From Planctomycetota bacterium (lineage in GTDB: Bacteria; Planctomycetota; UBA1135; GCA-002686595): 40,587 bases of DNA. Below, piece by piece: positions 1-6,744 of this stretch. The stretch lies in NCBI GenBank assembly GCA_020847695.1, contig JADLBP010000352.1, forward strand, positions 1 through 40,587, in the 5' to 3' direction. Position numbers and translations under genes: made by a program. Positions within the stretch are counted from its first letter, which is position 1. Each line of letters starts with the position of its first letter. The notes under the pieces are model-generated. The model was not told the DNA's origin, searched no databases, and saw nothing but the letters and a program-made list of their open reading frames with translations.

Positions 1-1
1 C

Positions 2-145
2 TATGTGTGCCTGGGATGCGGGGAGCGCTTCACATCGACGGGCGTATCGAGCTGTGAGTACTGCAGCGCGCGGTGGGTCGGCTACGACACAGAGGACACA
101 TACTTTCTCGGATGCGAATTCTGTGATGGCAGAGATCCAGACTAA
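2..145 (+). CDS. C-terminal fragment of a zinc-ribbon protein (5' end outside window)
   Basis: Frame 2 is open from the window edge to a TAA at 143-145 and encodes the last 47 residues of a protein. The stretch holds three CxxC pairs (CLGC, CEYC, CEFC) with a WVGYDTED segment between the second and third. Six cysteines in three evenly spaced pairs are typical of a zinc ribbon or rubredoxin-like knuckle, so this is very likely a real metal-binding C-terminus and not a chance frame. The N-terminal part and the function cannot be judged. Such ribbons end nuclease-, helicase- and regulator-type proteins, but nothing here decides between them. An overlapping frame (3-185) has no recognisable features and is considered a shadow. 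Confidence 0.6.
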   Translation, partial: YVCLGCGERFTSTGVSSCEYCSARWVGYDTEDTYFLGCEFCDGRDPD

Positions 146-253
146 GCCCGGCGGAAGCAGACGCGGCGACGGAGTTGGACGCTGAGTGATCACGCGCCGG
201 ACGGGAATCGGTCTCGTGCTTGCGAGAACGGCGACACGCCTGACGCGCGGCGG

Positions 254-634
254 CTACCTCGCCACGAAGTACCGCATCCCCCGGTTCTCGCCCTCGGTGC
301 GGACCTCACCGGCATCGATCAGCCGCTTCATCGCCGGCCGCATCGAGTACGTGTCGGTGCCGAGAGCGGCTGCGATCTCTTCGCCCCGTTGGCCCGGGTG
401 GGCCTTGACGTAGGCGAGCAGGCGATCGCTCGCGTCGTCTGACGACGCGCGAGGTGCGCGCGGTGCGGTTGTGGCCTTGACTCCAGCGACGCCGTCGAAA
501 GCCGGGCGTCCCGTTTCCTGCCCGTGCCGCGCGCTCGAGGTGTTACCGTGCCCGGGCACGCCTGCTGCCGAGGCGGCGACGCGAGCCGCGACCGACCGAG
601 GGCAACTGCCGGTCGTCGGAGGTCTGTCCTTCAC
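254..634 (-). CDS. Winged-helix DNA-binding protein with disordered basic N-terminus
   Basis: The C-terminal ~60 residues (DRLLAYVKAHPGQRGEEIA, then a TDTYSMRPAMKRLIDAGEVRTEG segment and GMRYF) form a compact winged helix-turn-helix. I know this domain from small DNA-binding proteins in myxobacteria and planctomycetes, where it follows a low-complexity basic linker, as here. The N-terminal part is rich in Arg, Ala, Ser and Gly and is probably disordered. The start is uncertain. GTG at 632-634 follows a GGAGG at short spacing; GTG at 559 or 712 and ATG at 742 are alternatives. Likely role: nucleoid-associated or regulatory DNA binding (inference). It lies convergent to the zinc-ribbon fragment, between it and a tRNA. 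Confidence 0.6.
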   Translation of the reverse strand: MKDRPPTTGSCPRSVAARVAASAAGVPGHGNTSSARHGQETGRPAFDGVAGVKATTAPRAPRASSDDASDRLLAYVKAHPGQRGEEIAAALGTDTYSMRPAMKRLIDAGEVRTEGENRGMRYFVAR

Positions 635-670
635 GCGCCTCCGGTCCGCCAGCAATCTCAGACCGAGGAT

Positions 671-726
671 GCGGACGAGAGCGGAGAAACCGACATGACA
701 TCCGCGTCGCACGCGGACGAGAGCGG
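671..726. repeat. 14-nt direct repeat pair
   Basis: GCGGACGAGAGCGG occurs at 671-684 and again at 713-726, 42 bases apart, in the otherwise featureless stretch between the winged-helix gene and the tRNA. It may be a chance or relic duplication; no function is suggested. I see no gene in 635-882. Confidence 0.4.
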
Positions 727-882
727 GCGCCATGACCGGCACATTGCTGGCAGTGCACTCGTGTGCCGGTCAGGAAAGGGTCGCCAAGGCCGGTCGGTCT
801 GCGGGGAGGACCTTCTGCCTGATCCGACCGAAAACCGGGCTGCTGACCCCGAGACGGCCGTTTTCGTGCCATCGACAGGGGT

Positions 883-959
883 TGGTACGCCCGGCGGGAT
901 TCGAACCCACGACCTTCTGCTCCGGAGGCAGACGCTCTATCCAGCTGAGCTACGGGCGC
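883..959 (-). tRNA. tRNA-Arg, anticodon CCG, CCA encoded
   Basis: On the minus strand the sequence folds as a complete 77-nt tRNA. The acceptor stem GCGCCCG pairs with CGGGCGT (G-U at the first pair). The D-arm is TAGCTCAGCTGGATAGAGC. The anticodon stem TCTGC/GCAGA carries loop CTCCGGA, so the anticodon is CCG, reading the Arg codon CGG. The T-arm is GTGGGTTCGAATCCCGC. The discriminator base is A and the 3' CCA is genome-encoded. The gene sits alone between the winged-helix gene and the calcium-repeat gene. Confidence 0.95.
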
Positions 960-1040
960 GTTCCGGCGGGCGCAGTTTAGCAGAAGCTCGGGGAGTACTT
1001 GCGCGTTGGAATTCTGAGTGCGCTGGGGAAGTCGGTTACC

Positions 1041-1070
1041 TTGACCGTTTCCAATGGGTAAGCGTAGCAT
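1041..1070 (+). promoter_or_regulatory. Possible sigma70-type promoter
   Basis: TTGACC (1041-1046), an 18-base spacer and TAGCAT (1065-1070) lie about 45 bases upstream of the ATG at 1118. The -35 is a 5/6 match and the -10 a 4/6 match. It is the best housekeeping-type promoter I see for the following gene. Confidence 0.35.
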
Positions 1071-1117
1071 GGCGGGTCGACCCGCTTGCACCCCTCGACG
1101 CCCACCAAGAGTTCAAC

Positions 1118-2074
1118 ATGAGCGGTAGTGACCTCGGCGCTGACGCGCATCGGGCCTCATGGGCCCGGTGGTCCTCCATAGCGGCGCTCGCCTTGGGTGT
1201 GGGCGCTGCGGTTGCCTGGAACCTCTCGCGGCCGCGCGTAGTTCACGCTGCTGTCGTGGGGGCGTCGGCGGATGCCGACGGAGACGGGCTCCCGAACACG
1301 CTCGAACACGCGCTCGGCACTGATCCCTACCTGGTGGACAGCGACGCCGACGGAATTTCGGACTCGGAAGAGTTTGCGCGTCACAGCTCGCCCTCGAAAT
1401 CCTGGGACACCCCGGGGTCGGCAACGGCGAGCATCGGTATGGGGATCACTCTGGAGGGCGTCTCGCTGCGCACCGTCACGGTGATCTACCTGGCCGATGG
1501 CGACCTCAATTCGAAGGTGCTGAAGCTCGGCCTGGTCAGCAAGGGACTGCCCGTGTACCTGCCGAAGGTGGTGATGGGGAGCGTCTCCAACCTGACGATC
1601 GTGCCCGCATCGATTCCGGGGCAACTGGTCGCGGTGTATGACTGTCCGATCTCACCCGCCGTGCTGCGAGCGACCGGGTCGGCCTCCTTGTTCTCGATCC
1701 TGACCGGCCCTGGGGGCGTCAAGGTCGCCGACGCCGTCAACATCTCACGCCTCAGCGGGGCGATTTGTCAGCGCTTCGTGCTGACCACCCAGACCGGTGG
1801 ATCGCCCGGAATGACGATGCAGGTCGCCGGACCGATCTCTGGGGGCACGGTGTTCCGACCGATCGGCGGCTCGTCGCCTCCCGCGACTTGGACGCCCGGC
1901 GAGATCTGCAACCAGGGGACGCAGCTCGTCGGATACAGCGGTGGAGCCGCGGTACAGGAAGTCGTTTCCGCCAACTGCGAGTCCGGATGGGACGCCTTCT
2001 GCGACCCGTCATGTGCCGCGTCCGTCGGCTCGACGATCACGATCCTCGACCCGGCGGTCCTCGTCGGGGGCTAG
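1118..2074 (+). CDS. Membrane-anchored or secreted protein with calcium-binding (thrombospondin type 3-like) repeats
   Basis: The 318-residue protein starts at ATG 1118, although the frame is open further upstream through the tRNA gene. Residues about 15-38 form one hydrophobic segment that could be an uncleaved anchor or signal peptide. Directly after it come two aspartate-rich repeats (DADGDGLPNTLEHALGTDP and DSDADGISDSEEF), the thrombospondin type 3/EF-hand-like pattern that binds calcium in many bacterial surface proteins. The remainder is beta-rich with no family I recognise; the last 60 residues contain four cysteines (ICNQG, NCESG, FCDPSC) that could form disulphides outside the cell. 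Codon choice is less GC-ending than in neighbouring operons. Likely an extracellular structural or adhesive protein (inference). Confidence 0.7.
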   Translation: MSGSDLGADAHRASWARWSSIAALALGVGAAVAWNLSRPRVVHAAVVGASADADGDGLPNTLEHALGTDPYLVDSDADGISDSEEFARHSSPSKSWDTPGSATASIGMGITLEGVSLRTVTVIYLADGDLNSKVLKLGLVSKGLPVYLPKVVMGSVSNLTIVPASIPGQLVAVYDCPISPAVLRATGSASLFSILTGPGGVKVADAVNISRLSGAICQRFVLTTQTGGSPGMTMQVAGPISGGTVFRPIGGSSPPATWTPGEICNQGTQLVGYSGGAAVQEVVSANCESGWDAFCDPSCAASVGSTITILDPAVLVGG

Positions 2075-2142
2075 CCCCACGGCGGTCTCTTTGGCCGCCG
2101 AGCTGGCCGGATGGCCGGCTCGAGGCGAGACTTGGAGTGGAC

Positions 2143-2168
2143 GGAACCCTAAGCGACTTCCTCCCGTC
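2143..2168 (+). promoter_or_regulatory. Predicted ECF-sigma promoter, probably autoregulatory
   Basis: GGAACC at 2143-2148, exactly 16 bases, then CGTC at 2165-2168. This matches the general ECF-type layout (GGAAC -35, 16-17 spacer, CGTC/GTC -10) and lies directly before an ECF sigma gene. The expected transcription start (about 2174-2177) is only a few bases before the ATG at 2180, and there is no Shine-Dalgarno sequence, so the message may be almost leaderless. The same motif recurs at 33504-33529. Confidence 0.55.
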
Positions 2169-2179
2169 CAAGCCCCGAG

Positions 2180-2800
2180 ATGGCCGGATCCCAATCAGAC
2201 CCTGACGCACGCCTGGTCTTGGCGTGCCAAGCCGAGACCCTGCGCGGTCTCGAGGGACCGTTCCGCGAGCTCTACGACGCGTACAAAGACCGCGTGTACA
2301 ACGTCTGCTACCGGATCACCGGCAACGCGACGGACGCGCTCGACGCATCTCAGGAGACCTTCGGAATCGTCTTCCGCAAGCTCGGGGAATTTCGTTTCGA
2401 ATCGAAGTTTTCGAGCTGGGTGTATCGCATCGCGGTCAATGCGAGCATCGATCTCAAGCGGCGTCAGGTCTCTCGTCGGATGCCGTCGCTGGATGCGATC
2501 CAGGAGAGCGAGCTCTCGGTCGACGGTCTGCGGTTCGAATTGACCGACGAGCGCGGCGAGCAACCCCAGGCGACCGCGTCGCGGCACGAACTCGAGAACG
2601 AGATCCAACGCGCGATCACCCGCCTTTCTCCGAAGCTACGCGCGATCACGGTGCTGCGTTACGTCGAGAGCCTGTCGTACGAGCAGATCTCCGAGACGCT
2701 GCACATTTCGCTCGGTACCGTGAAGTCGCGCCTCGCGCGCGCGCACGAGGCGCTCGACCGCGAGCTCACCCCGGTCCTCGATCGCTTCTATCTGGGATAG
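2180..2800 (+). CDS. ECF (sigma-70 family) RNA polymerase sigma factor
   Basis: The 206-residue protein has the two ECF domains. Region 2 spans about residues 28-96 (YDAYKDRVYNVCYRITGN, DALDASQETF, FSSWVYRIAVNASIDLKRR). Region 4 spans about 141-196, with the helix-turn-helix YEQISETLHISLGTVKSRLARA. A linker of about 45 residues joins them, and regions 1 and 3 are absent. It directs core polymerase to a small set of stress or envelope promoters. It is the first gene of a three-gene operon with a zinc-finger anti-sigma factor (13 nt downstream) and an RseB-like lipoprotein, so it should be held inactive at the membrane until an envelope signal releases it. A GGAACC-N16-CGTC promoter right before the ATG points to autoregulation. 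The ECF subgroup was not assigned. Confidence 0.93.
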   Translation: MAGSQSDPDARLVLACQAETLRGLEGPFRELYDAYKDRVYNVCYRITGNATDALDASQETFGIVFRKLGEFRFESKFSSWVYRIAVNASIDLKRRQVSRRMPSLDAIQESELSVDGLRFELTDERGEQPQATASRHELENEIQRAITRLSPKLRAITVLRYVESLSYEQISETLHISLGTVKSRLARAHEALDRELTPVLDRFYLG

Positions 2801-2812
2801 ACGAGGCCACCG

Positions 2813-3502
2813 ATGCACCCCACTTGCCACGACGCCCGCACAGCGCTCGCCGGAAGCGAGCTCCAGGTGTTCGAAGCCCACGCTCGGACGTGCACGACGT
2901 GCCGTGCATTCGCGACGCGGCTGCAGCGCGGGGAGCGAGCGCTCGTGGGGCTTGCTCGGATCGCTGCGCCGGCGTCGCTGGACGGCCGGGTGGTCGCCGC
3001 GCTCGAAGCGGGCCAACGCGAGGAGCGCGCGATCCGCGCGCTGCGCCGGCTCGATCGCGTCGAGGTACCCGAGCACCTCGATCACGCCGTCGCCCGCACC
3101 GCTGCGCCGATCGCGCCCGCGCCGCTCGCGGCGCCCGACGTGCTGCGGCGTTTGGTCGAGGAGGAACTCTCCGACCCTTCGAAGGCGCGCGCGCAACGCT
3201 TCGTCGGATCCCTCGAGCGCGTCGCCGCGCCGGATCAGCTCTTCGCGCGCGTCCAAGGTGCGCTGACGCAGCCGCCGCCGAAGCGCTCGTTCCGCTCCCG
3301 CTTGCTCGCCGGAGGCGCCGCCCTCGTCGTCGTCGCCACGACCGCGATCCTGTGGTACTCGAATTCCCGCGAGACTCCACGCGCGCGCATCCAATGGGTG
3401 CGCGTCGATTCGGTCGATGAGTTGTCTCCGCTCGCCGCGTCGTTCGTCGCAGGATTGAGCGGCGGCGCAAGCGACGTCTCCACGGGTCGAGGAGCGCGCT
3501 GA
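2813..3502 (+). CDS. Zinc-finger, single-pass membrane anti-sigma factor with internal repeats
   Basis: The 229-residue protein starts with a zf-HC2-type anti-sigma motif: C5, then H23-x3-C27-x2-C30 (HARTCTTC). The cytoplasmic part after it contains a repeated motif of about 18 residues: ARIAAPASLDGRVVAALE (about 48-65), DRVEVPEHLDHAVARTAA (about 81-98) and ERVAAPDQLFARVQGALT (about 135-152), with a weaker copy near 105-120. A single transmembrane helix follows at about 164-183, leaving a short C-terminal tail outside. It should bind and silence the sigma factor encoded just upstream. GAGG seven bases before the ATG is a plausible ribosome site. The repeats are not part of the standard anti-sigma domain and are unexplained. 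Confidence 0.85.
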   Translation: MHPTCHDARTALAGSELQVFEAHARTCTTCRAFATRLQRGERALVGLARIAAPASLDGRVVAALEAGQREERAIRALRRLDRVEVPEHLDHAVARTAAPIAPAPLAAPDVLRRLVEEELSDPSKARAQRFVGSLERVAAPDQLFARVQGALTQPPPKRSFRSRLLAGGAALVVVATTAILWYSNSRETPRARIQWVRVDSVDELSPLAASFVAGLSGGASDVSTGRGAR

Positions 3503-3504
3503 GC

Positions 3505-4518
3505 ATGCGACGATTGATCGGCGCGTTGTTGCTCGCCACGGTCGGCTTCGGTGCGTGCGAGCGTGTGGAGATCACCTCCGAGCAGACCACGACGACGTTC
3601 GAGAAGGGGAGCTCGGTCGACCTGACGCTGCTCCAGAAGATCGTCGACGCACCGAGCACGGTTTCGTGGATGGGTCGTCGGCGTTTCGAGGCGCACTACT
3701 CCTATCAGGGCGCGCCCAACCAGATCGTCTACGAGGAGACGGTGATCACCGACGGCACCGGGCGCTTCCAGTTGCGCGCGGAGGACCTGATCACACCGGT
3801 GGTTCCCGCGAACGAGGAAGCGCTCTTCTTGCTCTCGCAGGACAACCGCGAAGGCTTGATGTTCCGCCACCGCGATCCGACGGTGCGCGACGCTGCGCTC
3901 TTCCTGAAGAACTACACCGCGATCGATGCCGGCGTGGTCGAGTCGATCGCTGGCCGCAGTTGCGCGCGTTGGACCGTCCACGGCAACGCCGGCGGCAACA
4001 CGTGGACGATCTGGATCGACCTCGCGACCGGCGTGATCCTCAAGAACGAGGAACGCGACGGCGGGCAGGTGCTGATCTCGCTCGTCGAGTACCTCGACTT
4101 CACCGATGCTCCCGACACGGTGAACGCGGTGTGGCACACGAGTCCGCTGCAGGAATCGCCGTTGGTGTTGAGCCAAGCGAAGGCGCAACTCGGCTTCGAT
4201 CCGTTGAAGCCCAAGCTGTTGCCCGCGAACTTCCGTTTGCTGCACTGCGAGCGCGTCGTCGAGCCGATCGACAGCCGCACGTGGGCGCGCTTCACCTACT
4301 CCGACGGCTGGGCGACGTTGATGTCCATGGACGGCGGCGAGATGCCGTCGCCTCAGCCGGCGCAGCAAGGCATCGCGCCCGGCGCGGACCTGCTGCGCTT
4401 CCTCGAGGTCGGTCCGTGGGCAATCGCCGACGGTCGCGTGGCCGGGCGCCGTGTGCTCGCGGCCGTGCGCGGCAACGAGACGTTGCTGAAGCTCCTGGTC
4501 GAATCTTCCGTCCAGTGA
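3505..4518 (+). CDS. RseB/MucB-like envelope stress regulator, putative lipoprotein
   Basis: The 337-residue protein follows the anti-sigma stop by two bases, so the two are probably translationally coupled. A signal peptide ends in GFGAC with Cys18 as a possible lipidation site (phenylalanine at -3 is not the classical lipobox). Residues about 40-240 look like the LolA-like N-domain of RseB/MucB: extended beta strands, FRHRDPTVRDAALFLKNYTAI, then WTIWIDLATGVILKNEERD. The segment LPANFRLLHCERVV...FTYSDGWATLMSM matches the RseB C-domain pattern in which 'YSDG' precedes a hydrophobic strand. In Proteobacteria RseB binds the periplasmic part of the anti-sigma factor and responds to lipid signals. 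The same role is inferred from the operon. The short extracytoplasmic tail of the partner makes the contact unclear. Confidence 0.75.
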   Translation: MRRLIGALLLATVGFGACERVEITSEQTTTTFEKGSSVDLTLLQKIVDAPSTVSWMGRRRFEAHYSYQGAPNQIVYEETVITDGTGRFQLRAEDLITPVVPANEEALFLLSQDNREGLMFRHRDPTVRDAALFLKNYTAIDAGVVESIAGRSCARWTVHGNAGGNTWTIWIDLATGVILKNEERDGGQVLISLVEYLDFTDAPDTVNAVWHTSPLQESPLVLSQAKAQLGFDPLKPKLLPANFRLLHCERVVEPIDSRTWARFTYSDGWATLMSMDGGEMPSPQPAQQGIAPGADLLRFLEVGPWAIADGRVAGRRVLAAVRGNETLLKLLVESSVQ

Positions 4519-4625
4519 CTTCGAGGTCGCGCGCGCGACCCGGAAGAACTTTCCGACTCACGAGCTCGAGCGGTCCGAGCGGGGGTCCCGAGCGCTTCGC
4601 GTCGTGATCGCCAGGTTCGTGGAAC

Positions 4626-4648
4626 GCCTCCAAACGCCCTTTGGAGGC
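4626..4648 (+). terminator. Perfect 9-bp stem-loop after the sigma operon
   Basis: GCCTCCAAA (4626-4634) pairs perfectly with TTTGGAGGC (4640-4648) across a CGCCC loop, about 110 bases after the RseB-like gene. A short ATTTTCG follows 11 bases later, so it is at best a weak intrinsic terminator. The rest of 4519-4813 (295 bases) contains no gene I can support; a GC-rich palindrome (GGTCGCGCGCGCGACC) lies near 4526. Confidence 0.4.
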
Positions 4649-4813
4649 CATCCGCGCCATTTTCGCCCGAAAACCATTCCGTTTCGCCGTCCTGTGGCAC
4701 GCGGAATCCGCGCGCGATCCGACACGTCGCCGGAGCCGGGGTAGCTTTGTCTTGAACTCAAGTCGCAGGGCGCGCGGGCTGGCGCGCTCGGGGCGCACAA
4801 GGACCACCACCAC

Positions 4814-5278
4814 ATGACGTACGATCCGCAAGGACAATCTTTCTCCGAGAGCAACCTGGACTCCCCGGAGTACCGCGAGCGGTTGCTGCGCAAGCTGAAC
4901 TGCTTGATCGCCGTGCTCGAGGTCGCGACCGCCAAGGTGCGGCGCACGATCGATGCGCCGGGAGCGGACGTCGACCGCCTGAACAAGATCCGTCGCAACC
5001 TCCAAGACACGCTCGACGTCTGCCTGCGAGCGAAGTCGGCGCTCGAGAAGCGCGGCAAGCTGCCCGAAGGCATCGCGGGCGAGCTGAGCCAAGTGGTGAA
5101 CCCCGAAGCGCTCAAGCCCAACGAGCTCGAGCGGGCCGAAGCGCAGCGCGCCGCCGCGAAGTCGAAGCGCGAGTTCTCCCGCGACGAGGCCGAGAAGTTC
5201 GGCCGCATGGGCCCGATCGAGAAGGGTGCCGTCCAAGCCTGCGACATCGACGAGCTGTCCCGACTGCTCCAGTCCTGA
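4814..5278 (+). CDS. Small, mostly helical cytoplasmic protein of unknown function
   Basis: The 154-residue protein starts at an ATG preceded by AAGGA about ten bases upstream. It has no signal peptide or membrane helix. Residues about 18-80 are rich in heptad-like leucine, valine and charged positions (YRERLLRKLNCLIAVLEVAT, then RLNKIRRNLQDTLDVCLRAK) and probably form a helical hairpin. A second charged helix (ELERAEAQRAAAKSKREFSR) follows, and the end reads GAVQACDIDELSRLLQS. No family is recognised. The gene has its own 5' region and is followed by tandem hairpins including a strong terminator, so it is probably transcribed alone. Confidence 0.75.
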   Translation: MTYDPQGQSFSESNLDSPEYRERLLRKLNCLIAVLEVATAKVRRTIDAPGADVDRLNKIRRNLQDTLDVCLRAKSALEKRGKLPEGIAGELSQVVNPEALKPNELERAEAQRAAAKSKREFSRDEAEKFGRMGPIEKGAVQACDIDELSRLLQS

Positions 5279-5293
5279 ACCCCCAGTTAGACT

Positions 5294-5319
5294 GGGCCCG
5301 CGCATGAAGACGCGGGCCC
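5294..5319 (+). promoter_or_regulatory. 9-bp inverted repeat that would hide an ATG in its loop
   Basis: GGGCCCGCG (5294-5302) and CGCGGGCCC (5311-5319) form a perfect stem around the loop CATGAAGA, which contains ATG 5304, the first candidate start of the acetyltransferase gene. In RNA this start would sit in a hairpin loop. An outer CTGGG (5292-5296) can alternatively pair with CCCAG (5326-5330). Confidence 0.45.
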
Positions 5320-5915
5320 GTGGATCCCAGACCGCATCACGGCGGCATCGAGAGCGCGAGGCTTCGGCCTCGCGCGTTTTTTTGCGCGCCCCCCGAACGG
5401 AGGACCTGCGCGAGTTCGTCGCGCTCCGGCAGGCGAGTCGCGCGTTCCTCGAACCGTGGGAGCCGGCCGAGCCCGACGGCACCGATCGATTCTCGGAGCG
5501 TTGGGCGGCGCGCTTCCTCGCTCCGGCGAAGAGCGAGCGACGCGCGGCGTTCCTGATCTGCGCGAGCGACGACGGCAAGTTGCTCGGCGCGCTGTCCTTC
5601 TTCCACATCGAACGCGGCGCGGTGCAGAGCGCGCAGGTCGGCTATTGGGTCGGCGCGGCGCACGCGGATCGCGGCGTGATGGGGCGAGCGCTCGAGCTCG
5701 CGCTCGCGAAGGCGTTCGGTTCGCTCGAGCTGCAGCGCGTCGAAGCGCTGATCGTGCCGGAGAACGAGCCCTCGCGCCGACTGGTGCAACGCACCGGCTT
5801 CCAGCTCGAAGGGCTCGCGCGCGGCTACGCGGAGCTCGGCGGTCGACGCCGCGATCACGAGCGTTGGTCGCTGACGCGCGCCGAGTGGCTCGCGAAGCGC
5901 GAACGTTCGCGGTGA
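5304..5915 (+). CDS. GNAT N-acetyltransferase, RimJ/RimL type
   Basis: The conserved fold begins at VFLRAPRTEDLREF (about residue 25 from ATG 5304) and runs through GALSFFHIERG, the central strand QVGYWVGAAHADRGVMGRAL (acetyl-CoA loop region), RVEALIVPENEPSRRLVQRTGF and the final LTRAEW. The order and the 'NEPSRRLVQRTGF' motif are those of RimJ/RimL-type acetyltransferases, which acetylate protein N-termini or small amines using acetyl-CoA. The substrate is unknown. The start is difficult: ATG 5304 lies in a hairpin loop upstream of a terminator. The only in-frame start after the hairpin and at the fold boundary is TTG 5382, inside the T-run. The gene ends 7 bp before the convergent nadE stop. 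Confidence 0.8.
   Translation: MKTRARGSQTASRRHREREASASRVFLRAPRTEDLREFVALRQASRAFLEPWEPAEPDGTDRFSERWAARFLAPAKSERRAAFLICASDDGKLLGALSFFHIERGAVQSAQVGYWVGAAHADRGVMGRALELALAKAFGSLELQRVEALIVPENEPSRRLVQRTGFQLEGLARGYAELGGRRRDHERWSLTRAEWLAKRERSR
5354..5383 (+). terminator. Strong intrinsic terminator
   Basis: GCGCGAGGC (5354-5362), a TTCG tetraloop and GCCTCGCGC (5367-5375) form a perfect 9-bp GC-rich hairpin, followed after one G by seven T (5377-5383). This is the clearest rho-independent terminator in the window and should end the transcript of the 4814-5278 gene. It lies inside the 5' part of the acetyltransferase reading frame, where it encodes the residues just before and at the first beta strand. 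Confidence 0.85.
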
Positions 5916-5922
5916 CCTCGGG

Positions 5923-6744
5923 CTATTTGCCCCAGTCGCGCAGGTAGCGGAAGTCCTGGTTGATCGTGCGATGCGAGAGCTTCGCGATGATCGGCGGGAC
6001 GCGCTTGAATTGCGTCGCGGCGATCCGAGCGGCGAGCTTGCGGATGAAGTCGGGCGCGAAGCCGCGTTCGACGAGCTCGCTCTCGCGCATGCGCTCGTCG
6101 ACCATCAGGTAGAGCAGACGATCGGCGTCGGCGTAGGTGAAGCCGAGCTCGCCCTCGTCGGTCTGCCCGGGGAAGAGATCCGCGGACGGCGCCTTGTCCA
6201 GGATCGGCGCGGGCACCTTCAGGTGACGCGCGAGCTGATAGATCTGGTCCTTGTAGAGGTCGCCGATCGGATTCAGCGCGCTCGCCGAATCGCCCCATTG
6301 CGTCGAGTACCCGAGCAGGATCTCGGTCTTGTTGCTGGTGCCGAGCACGAGCCCGTTCCACTCGACCGACAGGTCGTAGAGCACGATCATCCGACAGCGC
6401 GCCATCACGTTGCCGCGGCGCATCGGTTGGTCGATCTTCGCGCCGCCGAGGTAGCCGTCGGCCATCCCGGAGATGTCGACTTTGCGCGAAGCGATGCCGA
6501 GCTCGGAGATCAGCAAGCGCGCGTGCGCTTCGCTCGCCGGATCGCTGGTGCGATAGGGCATCATCACGCCGAGCACGTTCTGCGGCCCGAACGCGCGCGC
6601 CGCGAGCGCGGCGACCACCGCGGAATCGACGCCGCCGGAGACGCCGAGCAGCGCCTTGGTGAAGCCGTTGTGCCCGACTTCCTCGCGCAGGAAGTTGACG
6701 AGCAAGTTCTCGACGAGCGCCGGGTCGATCACCAGGCCCTTCAC
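5923..6744 (-). CDS. nadE: NAD+ synthetase (ammonia-dependent type)
   Basis: The 273-residue protein makes NAD+ from nicotinic acid adenine dinucleotide, ATP and ammonia (or glutamine-derived ammonia). It has the ATP-pyrophosphatase P-loop SGGVDSA (about residues 36-42), the GTSNKTE motif and the YKDQIYQLARHL segment typical of NadE. The length fits the short, synthetase-only form without a fused glutaminase domain. The start is GTG 6744, overlapping the TGA of the upstream nitrilase gene in the sequence GTGA, so translation is coupled. That coupling suggests the nitrilase-type protein supplies ammonia. Longer upstream frames exist but run inside the nitrilase gene and lack NadE homology. Confidence 0.92.
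   Translation of the reverse strand: MKGLVIDPALVENLLVNFLREEVGHNGFTKALLGVSGGVDSAVVAALAARAFGPQNVLGVMMPYRTSDPASEAHARLLISELGIASRKVDISGMADGYLGGAKIDQPMRRGNVMARCRMIVLYDLSVEWNGLVLGTSNKTEILLGYSTQWGDSASALNPIGDLYKDQIYQLARHLKVPAPILDKAPSADLFPGQTDEGELGFTYADADRLLYLMVDERMRESELVERGFAPDFIRKLAARIAATQFKRVPPIIAKLSHRTINQDFRYLRDWGK

Noticed and set aside
543..1091. Minus-strand frame spanning the tRNA
   Set aside because: It runs through a complete tRNA gene and overlaps the winged-helix gene in another frame.
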